A stretch of DNA of 64,000 nt, taken from assembly GCF_024753545.1 (NCBI RefSeq), contig NZ_JANTOO010000005.1, positions 1 to 64,000 on the forward strand. The letters run 5' to 3'. A program made the translations under genes and the position numbers. The notes under the pieces were generated by a model. It saw only the letters and a program-made list of their open reading frames with translations. It searched no databases and had not been told where the DNA came from. Numbering within the stretch: the first letter of the stretch is position 1; every line of letters begins with the position of its first letter. Source of the DNA: Lysinibacillus pinottii (GTDB taxonomy: Bacteria > Bacillota > Bacilli > Bacillales_A > Planococcaceae). Shown piece by piece: positions 58,272-64,000 of this stretch.

Positions 58272-59324
58272 ATGAGTAAATTCTTTCAGAGTAATGGATT
58301 TAAACGTTTTATTATTCTAGTTGGAATTGCTATTGCATTATATTTAATGCGAAGTATGATCAACTTAATTTTGCTTACGTTTATTATTACCTATTTGATG
58401 AATCAGCTTACTACGAAGACAACAAAAAGCATAAGAAAATACACACCTATGAATGAAAAAGCTGTTACTGTAACATTATATTTGTTACTGGTCGCTGGTA
58501 TTGTCGCTGTGATCTACAAATACTTGCCAATTGTCACACAGCAAGTTACACAGCTTTTTGATCTTATTGCCAGTTTTAACCTTGATCCAGATGACAATGA
58601 GATTGCGAGATATTTAGCTCCGACTTTTGAGAAGATTGAGCTTGGCAAGTATTTAGAACAGGGTGTGGATATAACTCTCAAAAATATTACGAATATTGGT
58701 AAAATCATTATGCAAATTTTGATTTCCCTAATATTGAGTTTGTTCATATTGTTGGAAAAGAAGCGAATCATTGAATTTACGGCAAAGTTTAAGGATAGCA
58801 AAATTGGACCTCTTTACGATGAACTGAATTATTTTTCAAGAATATTCATCCGTTCATTCGGTAAAGTGATTGAGGCACAGTTTATTATTGCTGCTGTTAA
58901 CTGTGTATTATCAGTGATTGCCCTTTCGATTATGGGCTTCCCACATCTAATTGCTCTTGGGATTATGCTCTTTATCCTTGGCTTAGTGCCAGTTGCAGGT
59001 GTTATTATTTCATTAATCCCACTCAGTATTATCGCCTATAGTATTGGTGGCTTAATGTACATTGTCTACATTTTAGTAATTGTTATGGTCTTACATGCAA
59101 TTGAAGCTTATTTCTTAAATCCAAAGCTTATGTCAGCTAAAACAGATTTACCGATTTTCTACACATTCATGGTCATTCTTTTCTCAGAGCATTTCCTTGG
59201 TGTTTGGGGATTAATCATTGGTATCCCACTGTTCATGTTCTTGCTTGATATTCTAGGTGTTACTTCCTCGGAAGAAACTAAACAGAAAATGGACGCCGTA
59301 GAGAACAAAAAATTGATGGAATAG
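58272..59324 (+). CDS. AI-2E family transporter
   Basis: A 350-residue membrane protein with about seven or eight helices in the pattern of the AI-2E (PerM) family: an N-terminal pair (about residues 12-45), a long soluble segment (about 90-140) and a C-terminal bundle with ILGLVPVAGVIISLIPLSII, HAIEAYFLNPKLM and GIPLFMFLLDILG. Relatives include AI-2 exporters and Na+/H+ antiporters, so substrate prediction is unsafe. The ATG at 58272 follows GAAGGAG. It is a single gene with its own terminator. Confidence 0.88.
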   Translation: MSKFFQSNGFKRFIILVGIAIALYLMRSMINLILLTFIITYLMNQLTTKTTKSIRKYTPMNEKAVTVTLYLLLVAGIVAVIYKYLPIVTQQVTQLFDLIASFNLDPDDNEIARYLAPTFEKIELGKYLEQGVDITLKNITNIGKIIMQILISLILSLFILLEKKRIIEFTAKFKDSKIGPLYDELNYFSRIFIRSFGKVIEAQFIIAAVNCVLSVIALSIMGFPHLIALGIMLFILGLVPVAGVIISLIPLSIIAYSIGGLMYIVYILVIVMVLHAIEAYFLNPKLMSAKTDLPIFYTFMVILFSEHFLGVWGLIIGIPLFMFLLDILGVTSSEETKQKMDAVENKKLME

Positions 59325-59330
59325 CTTTAC

Positions 59331-59369
59331 AAAAGGATTCATCTCGTACGTAGAGATGATCCTTTTTTA
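59331..59369 (+). terminator. terminator
   Basis: A 15-base stem starting AAAAGGATTCATCTC with a matching GAGATGATCCTTTT and a T run. Confidence 0.92.
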
Positions 59370-59415
59370 CTTTCTGGCTTAGCTCATTTAAAATAAGTAG
59401 GGGGTGTTTTTTACA

Positions 59416-59952
59416 ATGATGGTAAAGGGACAGAAGGTATATTTAAGGGAAATCTCTGTTAATGATAGTGAAAGCGTTGAAAGATGCTTTCAAAATGAGG
59501 AAATCATGTATATGACAGGGACTCGTAACTTGCTAACAAAAGAACAGATTAAAGAGGCTATCTACCGCTTTAAAGAAGATTCTACACGCTATGATTTTGC
59601 TATTTGTTTAGTAGATAATGATCAAGTAATTGGTGATTTAGCTATTATGGAAGTTGATCGAGATAATAAAAAGGCAATGTTTCGTATAGCCCTGCATGAG
59701 TTAGAGGATTGTGGCAGAGGATTTGGATCAGAAGCAGTTCAACTTGCTCAAAAATTCACATTTGAGGAGCTATGTCTGAATCGTTTGGAATTACAAGTGT
59801 ACTCTCATAATATAAGAGGGATTAAATCCTATGAAAAGGTCGGCTTCAAAAAAGAAGGAGTGTTGAGGCAGGCATTATTGATGAACAATACCTATTCAGA
59901 CGAAATCATTATGAGTATTCTTCTGGAAGAGTATATGAACAGATCAAAATAG
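59416..59952 (+). CDS. GNAT acetyltransferase (RimJ/RimL type)
   Basis: A 178-residue acetyltransferase with the RimJ/RimL layout: GQKVYLREISVNDSESVERC at the start, a central VIGDLAIMEVDRDNKKAMF, the acetyl-CoA loop DCGRGFGSEAVQLAQKFTFE and NIRGIKSYEKVGFKKEGVLR. Members acetylate protein N-termini or small molecules. The ATG at 59416 lies behind AGGGGG; an ATG follows at 59419 and a GTG at 59404. It is a single gene flanked by terminators. Confidence 0.85.
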   Translation: MMVKGQKVYLREISVNDSESVERCFQNEEIMYMTGTRNLLTKEQIKEAIYRFKEDSTRYDFAICLVDNDQVIGDLAIMEVDRDNKKAMFRIALHELEDCGRGFGSEAVQLAQKFTFEELCLNRLELQVYSHNIRGIKSYEKVGFKKEGVLRQALLMNNTYSDEIIMSILLEEYMNRSK

Positions 59953-59958
59953 ACATGG

Positions 59959-59990
59959 AGCCAGCATAAAAATTCTTTGTGCTGGTTTTA
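59959..59990 (+). terminator. terminator
   Basis: A stem AGCCAGCATAAA-type with TTTGTGCTGGTT closing and a T stretch. Confidence 0.78.
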
Positions 59991-60075
59991 ATTTTGCTAA
60001 AAGAAAAAAATGTTAATCGTGTATAAAAAAGTATGTTATTATAGGTGTGAATCTTTGTTGAAGGGGGCGGTCATT

Positions 60076-60129
60076 ATGACAAATACATTTATTTTTATCG
60101 TTCAATACTGGGGGACAACGCCTTATTAA
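60076..60129 (+). CDS. leader peptide of a GNAT gene
   Basis: A 17-codon frame MTNTFIFIVQYWGTTPY with a strong site (AAGGGGGCGG) close to the likely mRNA start (-10 TATTAT near 60034). Its stop is 42 bases before the GNAT start. Between them GTTTCCC can pair with GGGGAC, which would hide the ribosome site GGAAGGGG of the next gene. This has the layout of translational attenuation. Confidence 0.62.
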   Translation: MTNTFIFIVQYWGTTPY

Positions 60130-60171
60130 CAGAGTGTTTAGCGTTTCCCTAAATTCGGAAGGGGACCATAT

Positions 60172-60627
60172 ATGTCTAGCAATACTGTAAGAATCGAAGA
60201 AGTAAATAATAATAATTGGTATGATTGCTGCCTATTAGAAATATCAGAAGAGCAAAGGGATTATGTTGAATCCAATGCTATTTCTATTGCGCAATCAAAG
60301 TTCGAACCGACTTTAAAGCCGTACGCCATTTACTATAAAGACCAAATTGTTGGGTTTTTAATGTTCAATGCTGTAAAGGAAGAGCTTGGCGGGTACTGGA
60401 TCTATCGCATAATGATTGATCGGCACTTTCAAGGCAAAGGTATTGGCAAAGAAGCCACAAAGCAAATAATAAATGAAATAGCTAAGTTACCGGATGCTAC
60501 AAAGGTTATAGTAGGCTATCATCCAGAAAATAAAGCCGCGCATCATCTGTATGCAAGTTTAGGGTTTGTCGATAACGGTGATCGTTTCGGTAAAGAAATG
60601 GCTGTTATTCAATATTTAACTGAGTAA
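60172..60627 (+). CDS. GNAT acetyltransferase (spermine/spermidine or SatA-like)
   Basis: A 151-residue acetyltransferase: EEVNNNNWYDCCLLEISEEQ, VESNAISIAQSKFEPTLKPY, the acetyl-CoA loop DRHFQGKGIGKEATKQIINE and GYHPENKAAHHLYASLGFVD. The pattern is close to BltD/PaiA-type polyamine acetyltransferases and to streptothricin acetyltransferases, so polyamine or antibiotic acetylation is likely but not decided. The ATG at 60172 follows GGAAGGGG. It is preceded by a leader peptide and a possible site-hiding hairpin, which favours induction by a translation-affecting compound. Confidence 0.82.
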   Translation: MSSNTVRIEEVNNNNWYDCCLLEISEEQRDYVESNAISIAQSKFEPTLKPYAIYYKDQIVGFLMFNAVKEELGGYWIYRIMIDRHFQGKGIGKEATKQIINEIAKLPDATKVIVGYHPENKAAHHLYASLGFVDNGDRFGKEMAVIQYLTE

Positions 60628-60635
60628 ATAGTAGG

Positions 60636-60670
60636 AAAAGGGACCTGTTTAATGACAAGGTCCCTTTTCA
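60636..60670. terminator. bidirectional terminator
   Basis: An 11-bp stem AAAAGGGACCT / AGGTCCCTTTT between the convergent GNAT and MATE genes. Confidence 0.92.
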
Positions 60671-60671
60671 T

Positions 60672-62015
60672 TTAAGCATCGCCAGGAGAGGCAATTATTC
60701 GTGGATTTTTTTTGATATACCCGTAAATAAGCAAGGCTGTAATCCCTTCTGCCACTGGGAAAGTCCACCAAATAGCTTGAGAGCCAAACACTTTAGGTAG
60801 AAGAATAAGCGTTGGAATAAATAAAATAATACTCCGAAGTAACATAATAGTCGTGGCAATACGAATTTTTTCGATAGATTGAAAGAATTCGGCGAGCACC
60901 ATATTGATACCTAAAAATACATAGCCTATAGCAAAATGAACAAAGCCTTGAGTTGCCATATGACGAATTTCGAATGAACTATCTCCGAATAACGCCATGA
61001 GCTGTGAAGGAAAAAGCATGGCTATAAGTGCTGTTGTTAATCCTAAAATAAAAGCCGTAGCTAATCCGATTTTTAGTAATGCTGTTAACCTCTCCAATAA
61101 TCTTGCCCCATGATGATAGCTAACTAATGGCTGTAGGGCCATGCCAATACCTAGAAAAATTGTTAACAGGACTGTATGAATATAATTGACCATTGCATAG
61201 GCTGTCACGCCACTTGCCCCTAGATAGTGTAAAAAGGTAACGTTATATAAAATGATAATAACTGCTACAGAGGCCTCGACAATAAAACTAGGTAAGCCTA
61301 TAGCAAAAATTTTTCTTAAATCTGTTTTATTGAAGAATGAAGAGACAAACTTTAATTCAGATTGTGGACGGAAAAAATGAAGACATAGTACAGCTGTACC
61401 TATGATAGTAGCTATTGCTGTTGCTAATGCACAGCCTGTTACACCATAATCTAGAACGAAGATAAAAATATAATTTAAGATAATATTCAATACGGATGTT
61501 GTAATTAAACCTAGCATAGCTAGCTTTGGATTACCATCATTGCGAATAAAAATACTTAAAAGATTTTCAATTGTATAAAACACCCCAAATAACAAAATAA
61601 CGTGTAAATACTCTTGCACATATGGATACGTATCATCACTCGCACCGAATATATAAGAAATATCTTTTAAATTAAACGCAAGGAACCCGATAATTGTTAA
61701 CACGACCACAAGCATTGTAGTAAACGCCAACGTAAAGAGCTGATGGGCTCGTTGCTTATTGCCCTCCCCAAGAGAAATGGAATAGAGTGTAGCTCCACCC
61801 ATCCCAATCCAAAGAGAAATAGACAGCAGAATAGAGAAAATCGGAACAGCAATATTAACGCCTGCTAACGCTGTAGGACCCACGCCGTGACTGACGAAAA
61901 TGCCATCCACTAAAATATTCACGGACATTAGGAGCATGCCAATCATCGCTGGAAATAAATAGGATAAAAACAGTGGTTTGAGCGGCCTTGTTTCTATTGG
62001 ATTAATGGTTGTCAT
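60672..62015 (-). CDS. MATE-family multidrug/cation exporter
   Basis: A 447-residue protein with twelve predicted helices in two six-helix halves, typical of MATE exporters that use Na+ or H+ gradients. Motifs are FPAMIGMLLMSVNILVDGIF at the start and IGMALQPLVSYHHGA in the second half. The ATG at 62015 is chosen because AGAGGTG lies at the right distance; an ATG at 62021 is too close to it. It overlaps the upstream acetyltransferase gene by 14 bases and is controlled with it by the divergent MerR regulator. Confidence 0.9.
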   Translation of the reverse strand: MTTINPIETRPLKPLFLSYLFPAMIGMLLMSVNILVDGIFVSHGVGPTALAGVNIAVPIFSILLSISLWIGMGGATLYSISLGEGNKQRAHQLFTLAFTTMLVVVLTIIGFLAFNLKDISYIFGASDDTYPYVQEYLHVILLFGVFYTIENLLSIFIRNDGNPKLAMLGLITTSVLNIILNYIFIFVLDYGVTGCALATAIATIIGTAVLCLHFFRPQSELKFVSSFFNKTDLRKIFAIGLPSFIVEASVAVIIILYNVTFLHYLGASGVTAYAMVNYIHTVLLTIFLGIGMALQPLVSYHHGARLLERLTALLKIGLATAFILGLTTALIAMLFPSQLMALFGDSSFEIRHMATQGFVHFAIGYVFLGINMVLAEFFQSIEKIRIATTIMLLRSIILFIPTLILLPKVFGSQAIWWTFPVAEGITALLIYGYIKKNPRIIASPGDA

Positions 62016-62469
62016 GTCCATGCACCTCTAAGACCATTACTTTTTCCCCTTTATCATCTAGTTCACCATTAAATATAAAGCCAAACTGTTTATATAGCTG
62101 AATAGCTACTGCATTATTGTCATAAACACTTAAATATATTTTGTGACAGTTGAATTTTTCTGTTAAGTAATGTATAAGCTGCTGTAAAAAATGTTTACCT
62201 AAACCTTGTCGCTGATAGCGCTCATCAATTAAATAACGATCAAGCCATACTCGTTGACTATGATCCTCATGAGGAAATACGCCATACATAGCGAAGCCTA
62301 TCACGGTGCTATCCTTATACAAGCCTAAAGGTGTAAAGCGCCGATCCATTTCCGCCTCTGCTAAGCATTGGTCTGTACTTTCGATAAAATTTTGCTGATT
62401 GTCAGCAATGCGTAATGCTAATATTTCTTGTTTGTTAAAAGCTGTAATGTCACGAATCTCCGTGAACAT
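62002..62469 (-). CDS. polyamine N-acetyltransferase (BltD-like)
   Basis: A 155-residue GNAT closely resembling BltD of B. subtilis, which acetylates spermine and spermidine: QQNFIESTDQCLAEAEMDRR, YGVFPHEDHSQRVWLDRYLI, DERYQRQGLGKHFLQQLI and LYKQFGFIFNGELDDKGEKV. The ATG at 62469 follows AAAGG. It is first in an operon with the MATE exporter, behind a MerR-type promoter. In B. subtilis BltD is paired with an MFS exporter; here the partner is a MATE protein. Confidence 0.88.
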   Translation of the reverse strand: MFTEIRDITAFNKQEILALRIADNQQNFIESTDQCLAEAEMDRRFTPLGLYKDSTVIGFAMYGVFPHEDHSQRVWLDRYLIDERYQRQGLGKHFLQQLIHYLTEKFNCHKIYLSVYDNNAVAIQLYKQFGFIFNGELDDKGEKVMVLEVHGHDNH

Positions 62470-62507
62470 AATGTCAAAACCTTTCTATTTTTATTGTGAA
62501 TAGGTAC

Positions 62508-62538
62508 AATTTAAAGTATATAGTTACTATATAGTCAA
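62508..62538 (-). promoter_or_regulatory. MerR-type promoter with operator dyad
   Basis: On the minus strand TTGACT (62538-62533) and TAAATT (62513-62508) are 19 bases apart, the overlong spacing typical of MerR-activated promoters. The spacer contains the perfect palindrome TATATAGT-T-ACTATATA (62517-62533), the expected regulator site. Confidence 0.82.
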
Positions 62539-62555
62539 GAGAGGATACTCAAAAA

Positions 62556-63386
62556 ATGCTTAATAAAAATGTAAAATATTTTACAACTGGTGAATTTGCT
62601 AAAATATGCAAAGTTAATAAACAAACTTTAATTTATTACGATCAAATTGGCTTGCTATCTCCTGTTATGAAAGATAGTAAAGATTATCGATATTATTCAC
62701 TCGCTCAGTATGATTTTTTTGGTGTCATTGAGTTATTAAAGGCTGTTGGCATGTCTTTGAAAGATATTCAGCAGTATATGGCTGAGAAATCACCTGAAAA
62801 TTTTTTAGAATTGATGCATCTACAAAAGGAAATTGTTGCGAAAAAGCGGCAAGAACTGGAGATGATTGAAGGTATTATTGATGTCAAAATTGATTTAACG
62901 AAGGAGTCCCTACAACTTGATTTTGATAGCATTACAATTGAACATTTTCCAGAGGCAACCTTGTATTTAAGTCAAAATATTGAGGATTCAACGGAAGAAC
63001 AATTTGTGAAGGCGGTCTCTGATTTTATTGATGAATTGGATCGCTCTCGCTTAGACACAGGTTATCCCATTGGCGGAATTACCAAAAGGGAGCAGGTATT
63101 AGCGGGCAACTATGATAATTATAGGTATTTATATATTGAACAGCCACATCCACAGGAAGGTCATCCTTATTTTAAAGCGATTGAAGGAAAGTTTATTGTT
63201 GGATACCATGTTGGAACATCTACGACACTAGGTGAAACTTACAAGCGATTATTTCAGGTCATGAGAGAACAGGGGTATGAACTGGGGCAATATGTTTATG
63301 AGGAATATATTTATGATGCGGTTATTAAAAACCGTGAAGAAGAATATGTAACAAAAATTATGGTGGAAATAAAAGAAGGCTGTTGA
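62556..63386 (+). CDS. MerR-family regulator with GyrI-like ligand domain (BltR/BmrR type)
   Basis: A 276-residue activator: the MerR winged helix (TTGEFAKICKVNKQTLIYYD, then IGLLSPVMKDSKDYRYYSL), a dimer coiled coil (about residues 80-120) and a C-terminal GyrI-like drug-binding domain (about 125-270, with IEHFPEATLYLSQNIED and FKAIEGKFIVGYHVGTSTTL). In BmrR/BltR the C-terminal domain binds hydrophobic cations and the protein twists the 19-base-spaced promoter. The ATG at 62556 follows AGAGAGG. It is divergent from the acetyltransferase-MATE operon, which is its probable target. Confidence 0.88.
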   Translation: MLNKNVKYFTTGEFAKICKVNKQTLIYYDQIGLLSPVMKDSKDYRYYSLAQYDFFGVIELLKAVGMSLKDIQQYMAEKSPENFLELMHLQKEIVAKKRQELEMIEGIIDVKIDLTKESLQLDFDSITIEHFPEATLYLSQNIEDSTEEQFVKAVSDFIDELDRSRLDTGYPIGGITKREQVLAGNYDNYRYLYIEQPHPQEGHPYFKAIEGKFIVGYHVGTSTTLGETYKRLFQVMREQGYELGQYVYEEYIYDAVIKNREEEYVTKIMVEIKEGC

Positions 63387-63419
63387 TGCATCTCTGCCTA
63401 TCAACAACCCCAAATGTAC

Positions 63420-64000
63420 TTAATGCAATGTTAAGTTTATTTCCGGATGTGCCTTTTGTATTTTATTTAATTTATTGTCTTGGATTCCTTTTAAATTTTT
63501 ATCGAAAAAGCCAAGTGATAATTCATTAATCAATTTATAAATTGCATTTACGTCTGCCCCAGATTCATTAATAATCGGCGAAACGGCTGCTAAATCTGTA
63601 AAACTTCCGTGATTTGTTTTTGGAATAATAGCTGTGTAGACACCAGGCTTTTCAATTGTTTTATTTCGTAGATAAGCTTCTGCAAACAATTCATCACGAT
63701 TACCAGGCTGCTGGTTATACGCATCTTTCATAAAGTTAATGGATGCCTCAGCATTCATCAGCATAAAAGGCTTTTTAGGACCATTTTTTGGCATTGGATC
63801 GCCATATAACCCACCATCCATATCAATGGCTGCTTTAATACGATTATCCTTTACTAGCATTTGAGCTGAAGTAGCACCGCCAAAAGAATGACCTAGCATA
63901 CCAATGCTATCGTAGTCAATTAGTGAGGCTATTGCACGAAAGTTCTTATCAAAATCGCCTTTAATGACTTCATCTAAAACAAATGATGCATCCTGCTCCC
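63420..64000 (-). CDS. alpha/beta hydrolase (PAF-acetylhydrolase/lipase-like), partial
   Basis: The C-terminal part of an alpha/beta hydrolase; the gene runs out of the window at 64000 with no stop up to that point (DKNFRAIASLIDYDSIGMLG continues into the visible part). The nucleophile elbow is GHSFGG, the acid region is IDMDGGLYGDPMPK, and the catalytic His is in KTNHGSFTDLAAVSP. The layout matches PAF-acetylhydrolase-type lipases of Bacillus. About 190 residues are visible of an expected 330 or more. The substrate is unknown. Confidence 0.83.
   Translation of the reverse strand, partial: EQDASFVLDEVIKGDFDKNFRAIASLIDYDSIGMLGHSFGGATSAQMLVKDNRIKAAIDMDGGLYGDPMPKNGPKKPFMLMNAEASINFMKDAYNQQPGNRDELFAEAYLRNKTIEKPGVYTAIIPKTNHGSFTDLAAVSPIINESGADVNAIYKLINELSLGFFDKNLKGIQDNKLNKIQKAHPEINLTLH

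Noticed and set aside
1..64000. CRISPR arrays, prophage genes or replication origins
   Set aside because: No regularly spaced direct repeats, phage structural genes or DnaA-box clusters were seen; the only mobile-element trace is the IS3-type tail.

Overview
The window looks like chromosome of a low-GC Gram-positive spore-former, most likely Lysinibacillus or a close Bacillales relative. This is inferred from the AT-rich sequence, strong GGAGG-type ribosome binding sites with many TTG/GTG starts, a 5S rRNA and tRNA cluster of Bacillus type, the sigW-rsiW / cdaA-cdaR-glmM / glmS block with a glmS ribozyme, and the many Bacillus-type families. All calls come from reading the sequence; no database search was run, so gene names rest on motifs and gene order.

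Layout. 1-3030: end of an rRNA operon (last bases of 23S, then 5S), a convergent acyl-CoA synthetase, and six tRNA genes (Asn, Glu, Val, Tyr, Gln, Lys). 3131-12396: housekeeping block of arginase, autoregulated sigW with its anti-sigma gene, the c-di-AMP cyclase operon cdaA-cdaR-glmM, a DJ-1/PfpI protein, and ribozyme-controlled glmS. 12557-17250: an ECF sigma/DUF4179 pair, a small P-loop kinase and an SDR enzyme set among gene relics, an IS3-type remnant and dispersed repeats. 17254-21619: an acidic Asp/His-rich secreted protein, a small anchored protein, an ApbE flavin transferase and a ferric-reductase-like membrane protein, convergent with a two-component system. This looks like an extracytoplasmic redox module.

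22482-28718 is the most distinctive part: a complete comQ-comX-comP-comA quorum-sensing cassette flanked on both sides by decayed bacteriocin precursor genes. Each decayed gene is followed by a roughly 60-residue two-helix membrane protein (candidate immunity protein), and each promoter carries paired sites resembling ComA boxes. This suggests a pheromone-controlled bacteriocin island whose effector genes are broken while the signalling genes are intact.

28793-46520: regulators, two secreted proteins, a TraB/GumN-like protein, a second ECF/DUF4179 pair, a MarR unit with a palindromic operator, a histidine-rich leader peptide before a decayed hisS-like fragment, a GntR-ABC operon, an ABC exporter, a MocR regulator overlapping ddl, and an ABC-F gene behind two leader peptides and a switchable hairpin region. 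46786-64000: a secreted protein with a two-component system, an SRPBCC protein, three broken genes (secreted protein, serine hydrolase, acetyltransferase), a quinone/azo-stress pair behind an MhqR-like operator, small metabolic and stress genes, a GNAT gene behind a leader peptide, and a blt-like locus (MerR regulator, polyamine acetyltransferase, MATE exporter). The window ends inside an alpha/beta hydrolase gene.

Common themes are regulation by leader peptides and structured leaders (glmS, ABC-F, hisS relic, GNAT), several local sensor systems (three two-component systems including ComPA, three ECF sigma factors), and visible gene decay in the accessory stretches.
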